This document shows positions 24,226-32,954 of a DNA stretch of 64,000 nucleotides, piece after piece. The notes beneath the pieces were generated by a model. The model worked only from the letters and a program-made list of their open reading frames with translations, was not told where the DNA came from and searched no databases. The translations under genes were made by a program, and so were the position numbers. The first letter of the stretch is position 1. Every line of letters begins with the position of its first letter. Source of the stretch: CAVRQM01 sp965246915 (GTDB taxonomy: Bacteria; Pseudomonadota; Alphaproteobacteria; Acetobacterales; Acetobacteraceae); contig CBDFGB010000028.1 in NCBI GenBank assembly GCA_965246915.1, positions 1-64,000 on the forward strand. Reading direction: 5' to 3'.

Positions 24226-24642
24226 ATGATGATCACGCTGCCGCCGGATTACGCACCCTCGGAAACCGAGGAGTTCATGAATCCGATGCAGCTGGAATTC
24301 TTCCGGCTGAAACTCCTGCGCTGGCGATCCGATCTGCTGCGGGAGGCGGACGGCACCCTGGCCAGCCTGTCGGAGGGCGGCATCCACGAAGCCGACATCA
24401 CCGATCGGGCGAGCGTGGAGACCGACCGCGCGCTGGAACTTCGCACGAGAGACCGTGCCCGCAAACTTATCGCCAAGATCGACCAGGCCCTCGCGCGCGT
24501 CGAATCGGGCAGCTATGGCTCTTGCGAGGAAACCGGCGAGCCGATCGGCCTGCGCCGCCTGACCGCCCGGCCGATCGCCACCCTGTCGATCGAGGCGCAG
24601 GAACGCCATGAACGGATGGAGCGGGTCCACCGCGACGACTGA
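24226..24642 (+). CDS. dksA: RNA polymerase-binding transcription factor DksA
   Basis: 138-residue DksA: coiled coil (LEFFRLKLLRWRSDLLREADGTL with EADITDRASVETDRALELRTRDRARKLIAKIDQAL) and a C-terminal globular domain (ESGSYGSCEETGEPIGLRRLTARP). Of the four zinc-ribbon cysteines only Cys100 remains; the others are Thr103, Ser121 and Ala124. This is normal for alphaproteobacterial DksA, which folds without zinc. Works with ppGpp on promoters. ATG 24226 or 24229. Confidence 0.93.
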   Translation: MMITLPPDYAPSETEEFMNPMQLEFFRLKLLRWRSDLLREADGTLASLSEGGIHEADITDRASVETDRALELRTRDRARKLIAKIDQALARVESGSYGSCEETGEPIGLRRLTARPIATLSIEAQERHERMERVHRDD

Positions 24643-24671
24643 GCACCCTCGCAACAACCGAACACGCCCGC

Positions 24672-25082
24672 CTAACGCTGCCGCCAGGGCAGACCCTCAG
24701 CCTTCCAGCCGGCAACCGTTCCTCTGTGCCCCTCGCTATCCGTTGGCCCCTCGAAGCCGTCGGCGATGTTGTAGCTGCTGGGAAAACCTGCGGCGATCGC
24801 CGCCTGCGCCGCCGCCCGGCTGCGCGCGCCGCTACGGCAGAGAAAATAGATCCGGTGCTCCGGCGTGGCACCCGACGCGCGCAGCGCATCGAGAAACCCG
24901 GCATTGAGCTGCATCGTGGGATAGACCTGCCACGGGATCAGCACTGGCTGCTTGTCTGCCTCGTCGAGATTGGGGAGCCCCACGAACGACCACTCCGCGT
25001 CGGTGCGAACGTCCACTAGGAACGCCATCGGATCGTCGCGCAAGGCCGCATAACTGTCCGCCACGCTCACGTCCTCGACCAT
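24672..25082 (-). CDS. rhodanese-like protein
   Basis: 136-residue single rhodanese domain: FLVDVRTDAEWSFVGLPNL and the active-site loop FLCRSGARSRAAAQAAIAAGF with the catalytic Cys. The insertion ADKQPVLIPWQVYPTMQLNAGFLDAL before the active site is typical of a subgroup. Sulfur transfer likely; divergent from a cysteine synthase gene 75 bases away. Confidence 0.88.
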   Translation of the reverse strand: MVEDVSVADSYAALRDDPMAFLVDVRTDAEWSFVGLPNLDEADKQPVLIPWQVYPTMQLNAGFLDALRASGATPEHRIYFLCRSGARSRAAAQAAIAAGFPSSYNIADGFEGPTDSEGHRGTVAGWKAEGLPWRQR

Positions 25083-25156
25083 CGCCGCCTCCAATGCTTG
25101 GATGGCGACGCGCCGCCGCACCCATCCGCGACCCGAACAGTATCGCCGGACTCCGC

Positions 25157-26173
25157 ATGACCCAAATCGCCTTGCCTGCCACGGTCGCCCCGCCGGTCGC
25201 CGACGATCTCGCCGCCGCAATCGGCAACACTCCGCTGATCAAGCTGCGGCGGGCCTCGGCCGCAACCGGCTGCACGATCCTCGGCAAGGCCGAGTTCATG
25301 AACCCTGGCGGTTCGGTCAAGGATCGCGCGGCCCTGGCGATTATCCGCGACGCCGAACGGCGCGGCGTGCTGGTGCCGGGCGGAACCGTGGTCGAGGGCA
25401 CCGCCGGCAACACGGGCATCGGCCTCACGCTGGTCGGCAACGCCCGCGGCTACCGCAGCGTCATCGTGATGCCAGAGACGCAGAGCACCGAGAAAATCGA
25501 TTTCCTCCGCATGATCGGCGCCGATCTGCGCCTGGTCCCGGCCAAACCATATCGCGATCCCGGCAACTACGTGCATGTCTCGCGCCGACTGGCCGAAGAG
25601 CTAGGCGCGGTCTGGGCCAACCAATTCGACAACCTCGCGAACCGCGAAGGCCACCGCGCCACGACCGGCCCCGAAATCTGGCACCAGACCCAAGGTCGGG
25701 TCGATGCATTCACGTGCGCGTGCGGCACCGGCGGCACGCTGGCCGGCGTGTCGCTGGCGCTGAAACAACGCAAGCCCGGCTTGCGCATCGTTCTGGCCGA
25801 TCCCGAGGGGAGCGCGCTGTTTGGCTGGCACACCGGCGGCGACATGACCATCAGCGAAAGCTCGATCACCGAGGGCATCGGCCAATCCCGAGTGCCGGGC
25901 AATCTGGAAGGCGTCGAGATCGACGGCGCGCTGCGTATCGCCGACAGCGAAGCCTTGGAGCAAGTCTATGATCTGCTCATCCATGAAGGCCTGTCGATCG
26001 GCGGCTCGGCCGGACTGAACGTCGCCGCCGCGATCCGACTCGCCCGAGAGATGGGGCCGGGCCACTGCGTCGTCACCATTCTGTGCGACAGCGGCGCACG
26101 ATATCAGAGCAAGCTGTTTAACCCAGAATTTCTGCGCGCCAAGGGCCTGCCGACGCCGCATTGGATGCGGTGA
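25157..26173 (+). CDS. PLP-dependent cysteine synthase A family
   Basis: 338-residue fold-type II PLP enzyme. Lys55 in NPGGSVKDR is the PLP Schiff-base lysine; GTAGNTGIGLTLVG binds substrate carboxylate; CGTGGTLAGVSLAL binds the PLP phosphate. The C-terminal GLSIGGSAGLNVAAAI and VVTILCDSGARYQSKLF are typical. Probably makes cysteine from O-acetylserine and sulfide, although it belongs to a branch slightly longer than CysK and could be a beta-synthase relative. Neighbour of the divergent rhodanese gene. Confidence 0.9.
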   Translation: MTQIALPATVAPPVADDLAAAIGNTPLIKLRRASAATGCTILGKAEFMNPGGSVKDRAALAIIRDAERRGVLVPGGTVVEGTAGNTGIGLTLVGNARGYRSVIVMPETQSTEKIDFLRMIGADLRLVPAKPYRDPGNYVHVSRRLAEELGAVWANQFDNLANREGHRATTGPEIWHQTQGRVDAFTCACGTGGTLAGVSLALKQRKPGLRIVLADPEGSALFGWHTGGDMTISESSITEGIGQSRVPGNLEGVEIDGALRIADSEALEQVYDLLIHEGLSIGGSAGLNVAAAIRLAREMGPGHCVVTILCDSGARYQSKLFNPEFLRAKGLPTPHWMR

Positions 26174-26176
26174 AAA

Positions 26177-26202
26177 CCCCGGGACGAGACGTCGCCCCGG
26201 GG
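26177..26202. terminator. hairpin between the cysteine synthase and YsnF genes
   Basis: CCCCGGG pairs with CCCGGGG across a 12-base loop, between convergent genes. Confidence 0.45.
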
Positions 26203-26218
26203 CCCCAACGCGAAGGCT

Positions 26219-27097
26219 TTAGCGCGGCGTCGCCGGAACCGGCGTCTTGGCGGGAGCGACCGGCGCGACGGCTGCGGCGGCGGGACGCGCCACGGTAGCC
26301 TTGCCCTGCGCGTCGACGACTTCGATCTCCTCGCGGCGAACCGTGTCCTTCACGGTCTCGACACGCTCGGTGACGTCCTTGCCAAGAACGACTTCCTCGA
26401 CGACGCGGGCGGTCTTGCTCACCACCGCCTCTTCCGAGGTCTGCTTCATTTCGAACGTCTTCTCACTGAACGCGTCGGCGCCGACCTTCGCGTCGCCTGT
26501 GACCGGGCGACGCTCCATCCGCAGGCTTTCGGTCCGCAGACGAATCTGCTCCTCGACCGGACGCGAGACGACGTAGCGACGGATTTTCGCGACGCCGCGA
26601 TCGACCACGCGCTTGCCTACGTTGAGGCTCTCTTCGGCGAGCGCGATCACTTCGCCCTGGGCGGTCGCCGCCGCCGCGCGGGTGGCCATGGCCACGGCGG
26701 GCTTGGTTGCCGGCGCCGCCGTCATGGCGGGCTGCGCCGTCGCGGACGCGGCGACGGTGTGCTCGTCGATATCGACCGGGTGATGCTTCTCGATGATCGC
26801 CTCGACGCGCGCGGCATCGGTATCGGCGACGACCACCGACACGACAACGCTGCCGGCGGACAGCTTCTGATCGTAAAGGGCCAATTCGTCGGATGAGGCG
26901 TCATCGCCCAGCACCCAACTCCAGAAGCCCGACCGCTTCTCGCCGGATTCCGTGGCCATCACCGTCTCGTGTCGCATCTGGTCCGCCGTGTGCTGCTCGA
27001 TCGCGGTTGCATGAATGCCCGCCGCACGCAGGTCGGCCGTGACCGCCTCGGCCTCGGCGGTCGTCCTGAACACCGCGACAATCGTTTCAGTTGACAT
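26219..27097 (-). CDS. YsnF/AvaK (DUF2382) domain protein
   Basis: 292-residue protein. N-terminal part (ETIVAVFRTTAEAEAVTADLRAAGI, GSVVVSVVVADTDAARVEAIIEKHHPVDI) is an alpha/beta DUF1269/YflT-like domain found in general-stress proteins; an Ala-rich linker (about 115-145) follows. The DUF2382 part has EESLNVGKRVVDRGVAKIRRYVVSRPVEEQIRL and EAVVSKTARVVEEVVLGKDV. Such proteins are linked to desiccation or radiation stress, with no proven mechanism. It sits three bases after the second DUF2382 gene. Confidence 0.8.
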   Translation of the reverse strand: MSTETIVAVFRTTAEAEAVTADLRAAGIHATAIEQHTADQMRHETVMATESGEKRSGFWSWVLGDDASSDELALYDQKLSAGSVVVSVVVADTDAARVEAIIEKHHPVDIDEHTVAASATAQPAMTAAPATKPAVAMATRAAAATAQGEVIALAEESLNVGKRVVDRGVAKIRRYVVSRPVEEQIRLRTESLRMERRPVTGDAKVGADAFSEKTFEMKQTSEEAVVSKTARVVEEVVLGKDVTERVETVKDTVRREEIEVVDAQGKATVARPAAAAVAPVAPAKTPVPATPR

Positions 27098-27100
27098 ATT

Positions 27101-27526
27101 TTAAGTCTCCGTGTGTGGGTCGCCCGGCGTCTCGCCGGGTTGAGGCTCGTCCGCCGGAAGCCGGCGGATCTCGGCGTGCTGACTGCGCAGCACGATCTCG
27201 TCGCGGCGGCGCTCGATGCGGACGACGCGGCGTATGCGAATCTCTTCGGTCAGGACCAGGCGACGCTCGACGACCACTCTCTCCTCGATCACCGGGATGA
27301 TCGTCACGTCGCCCTCGTGACGAATGGCCGGTGGCGTCGTCACCGTCCGACCGATCGCCACGCGCTCGATCTCCACGTCCTCGTGACGAAGTTCGATATC
27401 GATGTTCTCGACGCGCTCGGTGGTGCGGGTCAGGACCTGAACGCGCCCAGTGGTTCGGACACGCCGCGTCACTTCGATCCGTTCCGCGGCGAGCGGCACG
27501 CGAAATTCCGTTTCTTCAGAGGTCAT
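27101..27526 (-). CDS. DUF2382 domain protein
   Basis: 141-residue protein, nearly all a DUF2382 repeat: EFRVPLAAERIEVTRRVRTTGRVQVLTRT, VENIDIELRHEDVEIERVAIG, and EERVVVERRLVLTEEIRIRR. Extremely rich in Arg/Glu/Val. No catalytic motif is visible. Upstream of the YsnF gene in an apparent two-gene stress operon, divergent from an amino-acid permease gene. ATG 27526. Confidence 0.72.
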   Translation of the reverse strand: MTSEETEFRVPLAAERIEVTRRVRTTGRVQVLTRTTERVENIDIELRHEDVEIERVAIGRTVTTPPAIRHEGDVTIIPVIEERVVVERRLVLTEEIRIRRVVRIERRRDEIVLRSQHAEIRRLPADEPQPGETPGDPHTET

Positions 27527-27630
27527 GTTCCGGTCCTCGGCCGCCTTGGGTTCAGAACCGCGCGACGGTATCGACCGGTCAGAGGTCACTACGCGGGCGG
27601 AGGTCCCGCGTTCCCCGACGAGCGCGCGGC

Positions 27631-28410
27631 ATGCTTGTTGCTCGCGAAGGCGTGTGCGACCGTGACCCACGCGAAAGGACGAAGGCCCTGACCTCACCGC
27701 AGATTTCGCTGGCACTGATCGGATTTGGCGAAGGAGGCTGGGGGCCGCGCTTCCTGTCGGGAGCGATCCTGACGGTCGAGATATCGTTGGCCGGCTATGT
27801 CATCGGCAGCCTGCTCGGACTCGCCGGCGTGGGAGCAAAACTCTCGCGCCACAGGTGGCTACGATGGCTGGGCGCCACCTACACGACGCTGGTCCGTGCT
27901 GTGCCGGAACTGTTGCTTATCATACTCCTCTACTACACCGGCACCTCGGCGATCGAGAATTTCCTCCGTGAGACCGGCCTGTCGGAGAGTTTCACCGTCA
28001 ATCCGTTCCTTGCCGCCGTCGTGACGCTCGGCTTCGTCCAAGGCGCCTATCTTACGGAGGTGTTTCGCGGCGGAATCCTCGCGGTTCCGATCGGCGTGTC
28101 GGAGGCGGGACGGGCGCTCGCGTTGCGTCCGATGCAGCGGTTTCGCCTCCTGATCCTGCCGATCGCGCTCCGCCATGCGTTGCCCGGCATGGGCAATCTC
28201 TGGCTCGTCATTCTAAAGGACAGCTCGCTCATCAGCGTGGTGGGGTTTTCAGAGTTGCTGTTCACCGGCAAGACGGCCGCGAGCGCCACCAAGCTGTATT
28301 TATTCTTCTACTGCTTCACCGCCGGGCTTTTTCTGGCACTAACGGTCGTCTCGTCGATTTTCCTCGGCTTCATCCAGCGCCGTTCCGAGCGCGGCCAGGT
28401 GCGCACCTGA
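27631..28410 (+). CDS. amino-acid ABC transporter permease (HisM/GlnP family)
   Basis: Polar-amino-acid permease with ILTVEISLAGYVIGSLLGLAGV as first helix, the EAA-like loop EVFRGGILAVPIGVSEAGRALAL, and RFRLLILPIALRHALPGMGNLWLVILKDSSLISVVGF. The start is unclear: ATG 27631 and GTG 27652 are in frame, while CTG 27688, preceded by AAAGGA, would give the family's usual length. First of two permeases; with the next it would form the heteromeric channel. No ATPase gene is seen nearby. Confidence 0.82.
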   Translation: MLVAREGVCDRDPRERTKALTSPQISLALIGFGEGGWGPRFLSGAILTVEISLAGYVIGSLLGLAGVGAKLSRHRWLRWLGATYTTLVRAVPELLLIILLYYTGTSAIENFLRETGLSESFTVNPFLAAVVTLGFVQGAYLTEVFRGGILAVPIGVSEAGRALALRPMQRFRLLILPIALRHALPGMGNLWLVILKDSSLISVVGFSELLFTGKTAASATKLYLFFYCFTAGLFLALTVVSSIFLGFIQRRSERGQVRT

Positions 28411-29117
28411 TGTCGTTCGAATTCGTATTGGGATTGTTGCCCCGGCTGCTGAATGGGGTGCTGGTCACCATCGTTCTGCTGGTCCTGTCGTGGGTGCTGG
28501 GCAACGCGCTGGCGGTCGGCGTCGCGTTGGCGCGAGTCTCGAACAATCTTGTCGCTCGCGCTCCGAGCTGGGCGTTCATCCAGGTCATTCGCGGCACCCC
28601 GCTGCTCGTGCAGATATATTTGCTGTACTACGGGCTCGGCAGCGTGTTCTCTCACATGCCGGCGCTGCGCGAGAGTTTCCTGTGGCCCTATCTGCGGGAA
28701 GGGTTTTGGTATGCCGTCCTCGCGCTTGGCATCTCGACCGGTGCCTATAGCGGGGAGATCTTGCGTGGCGCAATTCAGTCGGTGCCACGCGGCGAGGTCG
28801 AAGCGGCCCGCTCGCTCGGGCTGCACAATTGGCAGGTCACGCGGCTGGTTGTGCTGCCCCGCGCCATCCAGTCCTGCCTGCCGGCACTCGGAGGCGAGAC
28901 GATCCTGTTGCTGAAGGCCACGGCGCTCGCCTCGACGGTCACCGTGCTCGACGTCATGGGCGAGGCGAATTTCGCGCGCGCCCAGTCGTTGCGCGTCTAC
29001 GAGCCGCTGCTGATGGCGGCCGCCGTCTACATCCTGCTGACGCTTGCGATCACCCAGCTTTTCGCGCTCGCCGAACGACGGATGAATCCGCAGCTTCGGG
29101 CGGGCGCGCGGTCATGA
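28410..29117 (+). CDS. amino-acid ABC transporter permease (HisM/GlnP family)
   Basis: 235-residue partner permease. Helices such as RLLNGVLVTIVLLVLSWVL, the loop FIQVIRGTPLLVQIYLLYYGLG, and the EAA-like GAIQSVPRGEVEAARSLGL followed by RLVVLPRAIQSCLPALGGE identify it. Its ATG shares a base with the preceding TGA (TGATG). The deacylase gene begins before its stop, so all three are coupled. Confidence 0.88.
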   Translation: MSFEFVLGLLPRLLNGVLVTIVLLVLSWVLGNALAVGVALARVSNNLVARAPSWAFIQVIRGTPLLVQIYLLYYGLGSVFSHMPALRESFLWPYLREGFWYAVLALGISTGAYSGEILRGAIQSVPRGEVEAARSLGLHNWQVTRLVVLPRAIQSCLPALGGETILLLKATALASTVTVLDVMGEANFARAQSLRVYEPLLMAAAVYILLTLAITQLFALAERRMNPQLRAGARS

Positions 29118-30103
29118 TCGAGGAGGCCGTCGATCTCCCCGACGGCCTCACGCTCCGGGTCTGGCGATTGCGCGGCAGCGGCGGCGGCCCGGCCGCGCAT
29201 CTGCAGGCCGGTCTGCATGCCGATGAAATCCCCGGCATGTTGGTCCTGCACAAACTCTTGCCGCGGCTGATCGCCGACGAGGCGGCCGGGCGCTTGCTCG
29301 GCGACGTCACGGTCGTTCCGCGCTGCAATCCGATCGGCAGCCAGCAGTTCGGCCACGGCCGCGTGCTGGGCCGGTTCGACCGCGCGACCGGCCACAACTT
29401 CAATCGCGGTTTCCCCGAGGCGGCAACGCGCGAGGGCGCGGTGTTCGCGTGGCAGGCCGCCCTGCTGCGCCTCGTGGCTCCGGCCGACATCGTGCTCGAT
29501 CTGCACACCGACGATGAAGGCGTCCCCTACCTCTACGTGCATCGCGCGCTGTGGCCGGAGGCGCGCGATCTCGCCGCCGCGCTCGACGCGGACGTCGTGA
29601 TCCTGTGGGACGGCGGCGGTGGTGGCGCGTTCGAGGACGCGGTGGTGCGGCCCTGGATCGTCGAGGGCCGCGTGGCCGGCAGGATTTGCGCCACCGTGGA
29701 GTTGCGCGGCCAGGCCGACGTCGACGACGCGACCGCCGAGGCGGATGCCCGCGCGCTGCATCGCCTGTTGCGCGCACGCGGCGTCATCGCGGGCATGGCG
29801 CGGCTGCATGATTGGATCGGCGAGGCCGTGTCGATCGACTGTATCGAGACCGTGCGCGCGCCGGCGGACGGCGTTCTGGTTTTCGATCGGGCGCTGGGCG
29901 AGTTGATCGAAGCCGACGAGCCGTTCGCCCGACTGGTGCCCGAACCCGGAGAGCCGGAGCGCGACCTTGCGGTCCGCGCGCCGCAGACCGGCCGCCTGTT
30001 CACCCGGACCCGGGACCGCTACGTCGAGAAAGGCGGCGTGGTCGCCAAACTCACCGGCGCTATGCCGTCGGCGACCTGGTCGGACCAGCCATTGGATGAT
30101 TGA
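29114..30103 (+). CDS. succinylglutamate desuccinylase/aspartoacylase family hydrolase
   Basis: 329-residue zinc carboxypeptidase-like amidohydrolase. Zinc ligands: His and Glu in LHADEIPGM, His in LDLHTDDEGV; substrate Arg/Asn region in GHNFNRGF. Deacylates N-acyl amino acids in known relatives; the exact substrate is unknown. It is coupled to an amino-acid permease (ATGA overlap), so the acyl amino acid taken up is probably its substrate. The C-terminal domain (VSIDCIETVRAPADGVLVF and GRLFTRTRDRYVEKGGVV) is the usual beta domain. Confidence 0.82.
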   Translation: MIEEAVDLPDGLTLRVWRLRGSGGGPAAHLQAGLHADEIPGMLVLHKLLPRLIADEAAGRLLGDVTVVPRCNPIGSQQFGHGRVLGRFDRATGHNFNRGFPEAATREGAVFAWQAALLRLVAPADIVLDLHTDDEGVPYLYVHRALWPEARDLAAALDADVVILWDGGGGGAFEDAVVRPWIVEGRVAGRICATVELRGQADVDDATAEADARALHRLLRARGVIAGMARLHDWIGEAVSIDCIETVRAPADGVLVFDRALGELIEADEPFARLVPEPGEPERDLAVRAPQTGRLFTRTRDRYVEKGGVVAKLTGAMPSATWSDQPLDD

Positions 30104-30144
30104 CCAACATTGACCAGTCCCAATTGGCTGTCCACGCCTGGGAA

Positions 30145-30297
30145 ATGCGCAGGATCAATCTCGACGAGGCAAAGATGCAGCTATCCAAGCTGGTCGACCG
30201 GGCGCTGCCGGCGAGGAGGTCATGATCGCAAAGGCCGGGCTGCCGATGGCTCGATTGGTGCCTCTTGAAACTGAAAGGGTGCTACGCCGTCTAGGGC
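30145..30297 (+). pseudogene. Phd/YefM-type antitoxin remnant (frameshifted)
   Basis: Opening frame reads MRRINLDEAKMQLSKLVDRAL then diverges to a stop at 30222-30224. The -1 frame continues as GEEVMIAKAGLPMARLVPLE and RVLRRLG. Restoring one base (an extra G near 30206-30212) would give the usual RALAGEEVMIAKAG. So this is an antitoxin with a deletion. I find no toxin gene behind it. The end of the homology is approximate. It fills the gap between the deacylase and the oxidoreductase. Confidence 0.6.
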
Positions 30298-30382
30298 TGA
30301 GCGCCTACTTCTCGTCTCGGAGGATGCGATGATGCGGCGATATGACGTTGCGTTCTTCGATTATCGCGAAGTGTAGGCCGTC

Positions 30383-31498
30383 ATGCACGTTGCCATCGTG
30401 GGCGCCGGAATTGCCGGTCTGTCCACCGCCTGGGCGCTGACCTCGCGCGGCCACCGCGTGACCTTGCTGGAACAGAGCAACGCCATTCCAAACCCTGACG
30501 CCGCATCCGGCGATCAGCATCGCATCATTCGGCGAGGCTACGGCTCGGCCGATGGATATGCGAGGCTCATCACCGAGGCCTATCAGGCCTGGGATATGCT
30601 CTGGGACGATCTCGGCGCGTCCCACTATGTCGAGACCGGCGTCCTGACCTTGGCGCAGCATCCCGGCGACGAGGCGGACCACATCCATGTCGGCTACGAT
30701 CGGTTGCGGATCGCGCATGCGCGTCTGACCCCGACGCAGGCCTCGGCGCGCTTTCCGTTTCTCGACCCCAGCGGCTTCATGGAGGCGGCGTTCGCGCCGG
30801 AGGGCGGGGCGTTGCTGTGCCAGCGGATCGCGGCGGATCTGCTGCACTGGCTCGGGCGCCATGGCGCGACGATTCGGCTCGGCGCGCGGATCGTCGGCCT
30901 GGACCTGGATCGAGCCCGCCTCACGTTGGCCGACGGCGAGACGATTGGGGCCGACCGTGTGGTGGTTGCGGCGGGCGGCTGGACCACGAAACTTCTTCCC
31001 GAATACGCACCCGCTCTGGCGACGAGGCGGACCTTCGTCGCCTACGCCGAGCCACCGGGCGATCTGCACACGGCCTGGGCAAGTGCCCCGGTGATCCTTT
31101 CGGTCGGCGGCGAGTCGGAGGCCTGGGGCATTCCGCCGGTCCGCGGAACGGGCCTGAAATTTGGCTCCGGGCTGATGCGCTACGCCGCCGATCCCGACGC
31201 GCCGCGCCTGCCGACGACCGAGGATGGGCTTGCCTTGCTCCGCTGCATGGCACCCCCGATCGCCCGCATTGACGAATACGCGGTCAAGGCGCTGCGGGGT
31301 TGCGTCTACACCTTCACGCCAGACGAGTGCTTTTTCAGCGCGCAACTCGGCCGGACCACGGTCGTCTCGGCGTGTTCCGGTCACGGCTACAAATTCGGCG
31401 CCGCGGTCGGGTGGCGGGTGGCCCGCGCGATAGAGACGGGCGACGACGCGGGGCTCGTCGCTTGGCTGCGAGCAGAAGTGCTGCCCGCAGCCGCGTGA
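30383..31498 (+). CDS. FAD-dependent oxidase, sarcosine/N-methyltryptophan oxidase family
   Basis: 371-residue flavoenzyme of the DAO family. N-terminal GxGxxG in VAIVGAGIAGLSTAWAL; FAD also bound via QHRIIRRGYGSAD near residue 55. Cys307 in RGCVYTFTPDE matches the cysteine that holds FAD covalently in monomeric sarcosine oxidase, and VSACSGHGYKFG is the C-terminal signature. Probably oxidises a secondary or N-alkyl amino acid taken up by the nearby transporter. The specific substrate is unknown. Confidence 0.85.
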   Translation: MHVAIVGAGIAGLSTAWALTSRGHRVTLLEQSNAIPNPDAASGDQHRIIRRGYGSADGYARLITEAYQAWDMLWDDLGASHYVETGVLTLAQHPGDEADHIHVGYDRLRIAHARLTPTQASARFPFLDPSGFMEAAFAPEGGALLCQRIAADLLHWLGRHGATIRLGARIVGLDLDRARLTLADGETIGADRVVVAAGGWTTKLLPEYAPALATRRTFVAYAEPPGDLHTAWASAPVILSVGGESEAWGIPPVRGTGLKFGSGLMRYAADPDAPRLPTTEDGLALLRCMAPPIARIDEYAVKALRGCVYTFTPDECFFSAQLGRTTVVSACSGHGYKFGAAVGWRVARAIETGDDAGLVAWLRAEVLPAAA

Positions 31499-31505
31499 CG
31501 CCGCC

Positions 31506-32297
31506 TCAGCCGCCGAAGACGTCGAAGGTAAAATACTTCTTCGCGATCTTGTCGTACGTCCCGTCGGCCCGGACTTTTTTTATGCCTGCGTTCAGCTTCG
31601 CCTTGAGGTCGGTATCGGCCTTGCGCAACCCGCCGCCGACGCCGTCGCCGCTGATCGAGCGGTCGAAATCGGCCGGGATGACGAGCTTCATCTCGCAACA
31701 CTCCTTGCCGGCATCGGTCTTGAGGAAATCCTCGAGCGCGATACTGTCGGCAACGACCGCGTCGATGCGGCCGGCGGCCAGGTCGGCATTGGCGTTATCC
31801 TGCGTGTCGTAAGTCTTGAGCTTCACGGTTCCGAAATGTTTTTCGACCATGTTGGCGTGAATCGTGCTCGTCTGAACGCCGACCGTCTTGCCCTTCAGGC
31901 CGGAGAAATCATCGAGCTTGATTTTGTACGCTCCGCCCTTCGGCCCGATCACCTCGGACGGCGTGTTGTAGTATTTGTCAGTGAAGTCGATGACTTTCTT
32001 GCGGTCTGGCGTGATCGACATCGACGACCAGATCACGTCGATCTTCTTGGCGTTCAGCGACGGAATGATGCCATCCCACGCCGTGCCGACCATCTCGCAC
32101 TGCAGCTTCTCGGCGGCGCAGACGGCCTCCATCAAATCGACCTCGAAGCCGACCCACTTGCCCGACGCCTCCTGCGTCGTGAACGGCGGATAGGGTTCTG
32201 CGGCGACCCCGAATTTCAGCGTGGCGGCGTGCGCCGCGCCCGTGCCTAAGGCAACCGCGGCGCCAAGTGCGGCGCCCAAGAGAACCCTGCGAAACAT
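31506..32297 (-). CDS. amino-acid ABC transporter substrate-binding protein
   Basis: 263-residue family 3 solute-binding protein. Signal peptide MFRRVLLGAALGAAVALGTGAAHA. Ligand pocket elements are KFGVAAEPYPPFTTQEASGKWVGFEVDLMEAV, AWDGIIPSLNAKKIDVIWSSMSITPDRKKVIDFT and GVQTSTIHANMV. Probably the periplasmic partner of the permeases at 27.6-29.1 kb, although it is on the opposite strand and convergent with the oxidase. An ATG at 32315 lies upstream. Confidence 0.88.
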   Translation of the reverse strand: MFRRVLLGAALGAAVALGTGAAHAATLKFGVAAEPYPPFTTQEASGKWVGFEVDLMEAVCAAEKLQCEMVGTAWDGIIPSLNAKKIDVIWSSMSITPDRKKVIDFTDKYYNTPSEVIGPKGGAYKIKLDDFSGLKGKTVGVQTSTIHANMVEKHFGTVKLKTYDTQDNANADLAAGRIDAVVADSIALEDFLKTDAGKECCEMKLVIPADFDRSISGDGVGGGLRKADTDLKAKLNAGIKKVRADGTYDKIAKKYFTFDVFGG

Positions 32298-32387
32298 CCC
32301 CGTCTCCCCAAGCATTGTGATGGAGGGGACACCACACACCACGGGCGCGTCATTGGCAATCGAACCTGGGCCGCAAGACGCCGCGCG

Positions 32388-32954
32388 CTAACCCCTCGCC
32401 TGCAACCAGGGTCCAAGCCGCCTCGTCAGCCAAGGCATCAGAAAATACGTCATGAAACAGACTTGCAGCGCCACCGACGGCAATTGCACGAGCACGCGCG
32501 GCAGATAGGGCGCGAGCGGAGCGGTGACCTCGCGCATCAGATTGAGCAGGACGAAGATCACGACCGTGAGAACAACCGCCATCTTCCACCGCGCCGGCGG
32601 GCGGGCCGGCGGTCCAGCGACGTCGTGCGGCGTGAACCAGAAATCCATGCCCGGTTCGGAGATCACTTCTTCGGTCGGCTCGTCGGCATAGGAGTCGGCC
32701 TGCTTCAGCAGCGCCAGCCGCTCTGGCGCGTCCAGCCACGCCCGCAGATTGGCGTCGGTGTCGAAGCGAAGTATTGTCGTGTATTCGGGACGTATGCCGC
32801 CATGCGGGGGGCGCACCACCGTGACGCCCTGGTAGCCGGGCTGACGACTGGCCACCGAGGTCATGTCATGCAGCCAGGCATCGTATTTGTCGACGCACCC
32901 GGGCTTGACGTGCCGAGTGAATGCAGCGGTGACCGGGGCCGCGATATCCATCAT
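32388..32954 (-). CDS. antibiotic biosynthesis monooxygenase-like membrane protein
   Basis: 188 residues. N-terminal ABM/dimeric ferredoxin-like domain (FTRHVKPGCVDKYDAWLHDM, PGYQGVTVVRPP, YTTILRFDTDANLRAWLDAPERLALL), then two predicted membrane helices (MAVVLTVVIFVLLNLMREV and VALQVCFMTYFLMPWLTRRL). Overlaps the stop of the beta-propeller gene by four bases. No redox cofactor motif; function unknown. Confidence 0.72.
   Translation of the reverse strand: MMDIAAPVTAAFTRHVKPGCVDKYDAWLHDMTSVASRQPGYQGVTVVRPPHGGIRPEYTTILRFDTDANLRAWLDAPERLALLKQADSYADEPTEEVISEPGMDFWFTPHDVAGPPARPPARWKMAVVLTVVIFVLLNLMREVTAPLAPYLPRVLVQLPSVALQVCFMTYFLMPWLTRRLGPWLQARG

Noticed and set aside
24226..24642. DksA having lost its zinc site
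   Set aside because: Single-Cys DksA is the normal alphaproteobacterial form, so it is not an anomaly.
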